7,601 nt of DNA, from assembly GCA_001437855.1 (NCBI GenBank), contig LIBD01000039.1:1-7601 (forward strand). Reading direction: 5' to 3'. The notes below the pieces were generated by a model. That model searched no databases. It was not told the origin of the DNA and saw only the letters and a program-made list of their open reading frames with translations. Source of the stretch: Actinobacteria bacterium BACL4 MAG-120820-bin23. GTDB lineage: Bacteria; Actinomycetota; Actinomycetes; Nanopelagicales; Nanopelagicaceae. Below, in pieces: positions 5,085-7,601 of the stretch (position 1 is its first letter; each line of letters starts with the position of its first letter). A program made the translations under genes and the position numbers.

Positions 5085-5927
5085 ATGACAAAACCCACTC
5101 TCAATCCCGAGAGTGGGTTTTCTCGTTTAAGGGTTGATTTAACTTATGACGGCACAAACTTTTCCGGTTGGGCAAAACAGCCAAATCAGCGAACAGTTCA
5201 AGAAGATTTTGAAACTGCCCTTTCTACATTAATTAGAACACCAGTTGCTTCCATCGTCGCTGGCCGCACTGATGCTGGGGTGCATGCCAAACACCAAGTA
5301 CTTCATGTAGATCTGCAATCTGATACTGAGATTGAGAATATTGTCTTTAGATTAAATCAAATTCTTAAAAAAGATATTCGAATTCTGCAGGCAACCTGGG
5401 CTGCGCCAAATTTTCACGCCAGATTCACACCAATTTCTCGCACCTATCAATACAAAATAGTTGATGGTGGCCAAATCACTAAACCACTAGATCGTTATGA
5501 CAGTACAGAGTGGTTTAGAAAACTAGATATTGATTTAATGAACCAAGGCTCAAAGTTGCTTTTGGGCGAGCATGATTTTTTTGCATACTGTAAGTACCGA
5601 GAGGGCGGGACAACAGTTAAGAATCTATTGGAGTTTAATTGGCATAGAAATAATGATGGCGTTGTAATTGGTGTAGTAAAAGCAGATTCTTTTAGATATA
5701 ACATGGTAAGGAATTTAGTAGGGGCGGCAGTGTGTGTTGGTGAAGGTCGTTTTGAACCAAGCTGGATGAAGAAAGTATTAGATGATAAAGAGCGCGTTTC
5801 TGACAGCTATGTTTTTCCAGCAAAAGGGTTAACCTTAATTTCAATTACATATCCGCCAGTGAAGGAATATTTAGATAGCTACAACAATTACCTAGAATCA
5901 CAGGACTTAGATGAGGTCGAAGGGTGA
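5085..5927 (+). CDS. truA: tRNA pseudouridine(38-40) synthase TruA
   Basis: Converts uridines 38, 39 and 40 of the tRNA anticodon arm to pseudouridine. The catalytic aspartate is D63 in GRTDAGVHA; YDGTNFSGW (21-29), the tyrosine-containing SRTYQYKI (118-125), GEHDFFAYC (161-169) and SFRYNMVRNLVG (202-213) are the other family motifs. At 280 residues it has the normal actinobacterial length. The only usable in-frame start is ATG 5085: a stop (TAA 5076-5078) lies just upstream, and no ATG, GTG, TTG or CTG lies in frame between it and the conserved core. There is no Shine-Dalgarno. Codons 2-13 carry a strong terminator hairpin, which is odd and implies low or conditional expression. The family core starts near residue 14, so the first codons are a dispensable-looking extension. 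If initiation occurs at an unusual codon downstream, I cannot see it. Confidence 0.93.
   Translation: MTKPTLNPESGFSRLRVDLTYDGTNFSGWAKQPNQRTVQEDFETALSTLIRTPVASIVAGRTDAGVHAKHQVLHVDLQSDTEIENIVFRLNQILKKDIRILQATWAAPNFHARFTPISRTYQYKIVDGGQITKPLDRYDSTEWFRKLDIDLMNQGSKLLLGEHDFFAYCKYREGGTTVKNLLEFNWHRNNDGVVIGVVKADSFRYNMVRNLVGAAVCVGEGRFEPSWMKKVLDDKERVSDSYVFPAKGLTLISITYPPVKEYLDSYNNYLESQDLDEVEG
5090..5128 (+). terminator. Strong intrinsic terminator of the alpha operon, inside truA
   Basis: AAAACCCACTCTC (5090-5102) pairs perfectly with GAGAGTGGGTTTT (5109-5121) over 13 pairs around a 6-base loop, and TTTTCTCGTTT (5118-5128) forms the U-tract. The stem has a solid G/C-rich core, and A and T runs flank it on both sides, so it may work in both directions. 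It starts 25 bases after the rplQ stop, the expected end of the alpha operon, but lies within truA codons 2-13. It is the clearest terminator in the window. Confidence 0.88.
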
Positions 5928-5952
5928 TATTTGAGCGGGGAGTAAACCGGTT

Positions 5953-5981
5953 TTGACCCGGCCTATATATAAAGGTAATCT
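5953..5981 (+). promoter_or_regulatory. Probable housekeeping-sigma promoter for rplM-rpsI
   Basis: TTGACC (5953-5958) and TAATCT (5976-5981) are separated by exactly 17 bases. This matches the actinobacterial housekeeping pattern of TTGAC-type -35 and TANNNT -10 elements. Transcription would begin near 5988 and give a leader of about 50 bases before rplM. It lies in the 111-base gap between truA and rplM, where a new unit is expected because truA is cut off from the alpha operon by a terminator. A TATATATA stretch inside the spacer is not well placed to be the -10. Confidence 0.65.
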
Positions 5982-5990
5982 TGCCCCTCT

Positions 5991-6015
5991 GGAAATGACC
6001 CAATTGGGACAATCC
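5991..6015 (+). promoter_or_regulatory. Hairpin in the rplM leader around a palindrome
   Basis: The perfect palindrome CCCAATTGGG (5999-6008) lies just after the predicted transcription start. As RNA, the region can fold into an interrupted hairpin: GGA (5991-5993) with TCC (6013-6015), TG (5996-5997) with CA (6010-6011), and CCC (5999-6001) with GGG (6006-6008) around an AATT loop. It could be a weak leader structure, a DNA operator or chance. L13 genes of Firmicutes have a known leader RNA, but I see no direct resemblance. Confidence 0.25.
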
Positions 6016-6038
6016 TTAATTTAGAAAGCGAGATGCTC

Positions 6039-6494
6039 GTGCGCACTTTTACACCTAAAGCAGGTGAGATTACCCGTAGTTGGTATCTCATTGATGCTCA
6101 AGATGTTGTGCTTGGTCGCCTTGCAACTCATGCTGCAAATCTTCTTCGCGGTAAACATAAATCAACCTTTGCTCCCCACATGGACATGGGCGATTTTGTA
6201 GTGGTAATTAATGCCGACAAAGTTGTTTTAACTGGATCAAAGAACACTCAAAAGTTTGCTCACCAACACTCTGGTTATCCAGGCGGAATGACTTCAACTG
6301 TTTACTCAGATTTGTTTGAGAAGTTTCCAACCCGCGCGGTTGAAAAAGCGATTAAGGGAATGCTGCCAAAAAATTCAGTTGGACGTTCTGCATTTACAAA
6401 GTTAAAAGTTTATGCCGGATCTGAACATCCTCATGCAGCCCAAAATCCAAAAGTATTTGAATTCAACCAAGTTTCTCAGATTGTAAAGAAGTAA
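6039..6494 (+). CDS. rplM: 50S ribosomal protein L13
   Basis: Early-assembly large-subunit protein that binds 23S rRNA. From GTG 6039 the product is 151 residues: MRTFTPKAGEITRSWYLIDAQDVVLGRLAT, then LRGKHKSTFAPHMDMGDFVVVINADKV (about 34-60), and the family signature IKGMLPKNSVGRSAFTKLKVYAG near residues 106-128. An ATG two codons upstream (6033) would add ML. I prefer the GTG because actinobacterial L13 proteins typically begin at the MRTxxPK position, but the ribosome binding site (weak GAAAG 6024-6028, GAG 6030-6032) does not decide between them. It is the first gene after the probable promoter and pairs with rpsI, as in nearly all bacteria. Confidence 0.96.
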   Translation: MRTFTPKAGEITRSWYLIDAQDVVLGRLATHAANLLRGKHKSTFAPHMDMGDFVVVINADKVVLTGSKNTQKFAHQHSGYPGGMTSTVYSDLFEKFPTRAVEKAIKGMLPKNSVGRSAFTKLKVYAGSEHPHAAQNPKVFEFNQVSQIVKK

Positions 6495-6504
6495 TAGGAG
6501 AGTA

Positions 6505-6987
6505 ATGTCTAACGAGATTTTAGAAACCGGCGAAGAGGATCTTCCAACCTCATATAGCTCTAGCACTCCTGCAGCTGCTACAAACCGCAAAGCAATAACT
6601 GCACCAGGCGGTGGCGTTGGTCGTCGTAAAGAAGCTGTTGCCAGAGTCCGTCTTGTGCCAGGTACTGGTCGTTGGGTTGTTAATGGCAAACCACTTGAGG
6701 TTTATTTTCCAAACAAAGTACATCAGCAATCAGTTTCTGAACCATTTAGAACTGTAGGAGCTGAAGGTACTTATGATGTTTTTGCTCGCATTAATGGCGG
6801 TGGAACTTCAGGTCAAGCAGGTGCACTTCGTTTAGGTGTTGCCCGTGCATTAAATGTGATTGATATTGATGCAAACCGGCCAACTCTAAAGAAGGCTGGC
6901 TTCTTAACTCGTGATGCACGTGTAATTGAGCGAAAGAAATACGGACTTAAGAAAGCTCGTAAGCGCTCTCAATACAGCAAGCGTTAA
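6505..6987 (+). CDS. rpsI: 30S ribosomal protein S9
   Basis: Small-subunit head protein whose C-terminal tail reaches the P-site tRNA. The 160-residue product has the family core from VGRRKEAVARVRLVPGTG (about 38-55), the signature GGGTSGQAGALRLGVARAL (98-116) and the invariant C-terminal end KKARKRSQYSKR with the terminal arginine intact. The first 37 residues are an acidic then Ser/Ala/Thr-rich arm, longer than in E. coli but usual for actinobacteria. The ATG lies 10 bases after the rplM stop with AGGAG (6496-6500) just upstream, so the pair is clearly one operon. No terminator is visible between it and glmM. Confidence 0.98.
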   Translation: MSNEILETGEEDLPTSYSSSTPAAATNRKAITAPGGGVGRRKEAVARVRLVPGTGRWVVNGKPLEVYFPNKVHQQSVSEPFRTVGAEGTYDVFARINGGGTSGQAGALRLGVARALNVIDIDANRPTLKKAGFLTRDARVIERKKYGLKKARKRSQYSKR

Positions 6988-7010
6988 TTACAAAGTCGCT
7001 TAACTAAATT

Positions 7011-7601
7011 ATGGCCCTCTTCGGCACCGATGGTGTTCGAGGTATTGCCAACGTTGATCTCACCGCTGAATTAGCGGTTGATCTAGCAATTGCTGCCGCA
7101 CATGTTTTAGGTGAGATCGGTGCATTTGCAGGTCATAGACCTAAAGCAATAGTTGGGCAAGACTCTCGTGCTTCTGGTGACTTTTTAGAATCTGCAATTG
7201 TTGCCGGATTAACCAGTGCAGGTGTTGATGTTTACCGAGTGGGAGTGCTGCCAACACCAGCAATTGCCTATCTAGTTAAAGAAAGTAATGCCGACCTTGG
7301 GGTAATGATTAGTGCTTCGCATAATCCAATGCCAGATAACGGAATTAAATTTTTTGCAAAAGGCGGCGATAAGTTAGCTGACATAGTTGAAGCTCAAATT
7401 GAATCACGACTAGGCGAGCCTTGGGATAGACCTGTTGGCTTAAATGTGGGCAGGATTGTTCAAGATGAGAGCGCAAAAGAGCGATATATCAAGTACCTAC
7501 TCTCCACAATAACTGAAAATTTAAATGGATTAAAGGTGGTAGTTGATTGTGCAAATGGCGCAGCATCTTATGTTGCTCCAGATGTATATGAAAAGGCTGG
7601 T
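7011..7601 (+). CDS. glmM: Phosphoglucosamine mutase, 3' end missing
   Basis: Converts glucosamine-6-phosphate to glucosamine-1-phosphate on the way to UDP-GlcNAc for peptidoglycan. The frame from ATG 7011 is open for 197 residues to the window edge, a little under half of a normal GlmM. It begins MALFGTDGVRGIAN, the usual sugar-mutase N-terminus, and carries the active-site loop SASHNPMPDNGIKFF, where S103 is the expected phosphoserine. The start of domain 2 (LKVVVDCANGAAS, about 174-186) follows. The GlmM-specific NPMPDNGIKFF wording favours GlmM over ManB/Pgm. It starts 23 bases after rpsI with no Shine-Dalgarno and no visible terminator between them, so it is probably read from the rplM promoter. 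This linkage is common in actinobacteria and Firmicutes. The metal- and sugar-binding loops lie beyond the window. Confidence 0.96.
   Translation, partial: MALFGTDGVRGIANVDLTAELAVDLAIAAAHVLGEIGAFAGHRPKAIVGQDSRASGDFLESAIVAGLTSAGVDVYRVGVLPTPAIAYLVKESNADLGVMISASHNPMPDNGIKFFAKGGDKLADIVEAQIESRLGEPWDRPVGLNVGRIVQDESAKERYIKYLLSTITENLNGLKVVVDCANGAASYVAPDVYEKAG

Noticed and set aside
6402..6689. Minus-strand open frame across the rplM-rpsI junction
   Set aside because: It covers the ends of two conserved ribosomal protein genes and has no start context or motif. It is a shadow of those frames.
7024..7037. Small hairpin CACC-GAT-GGTG in the start of glmM
   Set aside because: It has only four pairs and no T-tract, and it encodes the conserved FGTDGVRG motif, so it is not a terminator between rpsI and glmM.

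Overview
This window is a densely packed block of housekeeping genes, all on the + strand: adk (5' end missing), map, infA, rpmJ, rpsM, rpsK, rpsD, rpoA, rplQ, truA, rplM, rpsI and glmM (3' end missing). The order runs from the end of the spc operon through the alpha operon to truA, the L13/S9 pair and phosphoglucosamine mutase, which is the usual actinobacterial layout. Several proteins also read as actinobacterial: RpoA begins MLIAQRP and has a DELVDEEV-type tail, TruA starts its core with RLRVDLTYDGT, and S9 has a long N-terminal arm. The base composition is clearly AT-rich for that phylum, spacers are short and one terminator lies inside a gene. I infer a streamlined low-GC actinobacterium, possibly of the freshwater acI/Nanopelagicales type. 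That placement is inference, not proof.

Layout. Positions 1-1446 hold adk and map, 4 bases apart. Positions 1447-1576 hold a probable intrinsic terminator for map and presumably the infA promoter. infA (TTG start) and rpmJ (GTG start, 37 codons) follow. A 136-base leader with several RNA helices precedes rpsM. rpsM, rpsK and rpsD are tightly coupled, and rpoA follows after a 103-base spacer with competing hairpins. rplQ starts 8 bases after rpoA. A strong intrinsic terminator then follows, but it sits inside codons 2-13 of truA. A good sigma-70-type promoter after truA starts a second unit, rplM-rpsI, with glmM 23 bases further on.

How the genes work together. Six ribosomal proteins, IF-1 and the RNA polymerase alpha subunit supply the translation and transcription machinery. 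MetAP trims the N-termini of new proteins, Adk balances adenine nucleotides, TruA modifies tRNA anticodon arms, and GlmM feeds cell-wall amino sugar synthesis.

No mobile element, CRISPR array, tRNA, rRNA or unknown gene family is visible. The points worth a second look are in the RNA between and within the genes: a possible H-type pseudoknot leader before rpsM, alternative pairings around the rpoA ribosome binding site, and the terminator embedded in truA. All three rest on complementarity read by eye and have not been tested by covariation or experiment.
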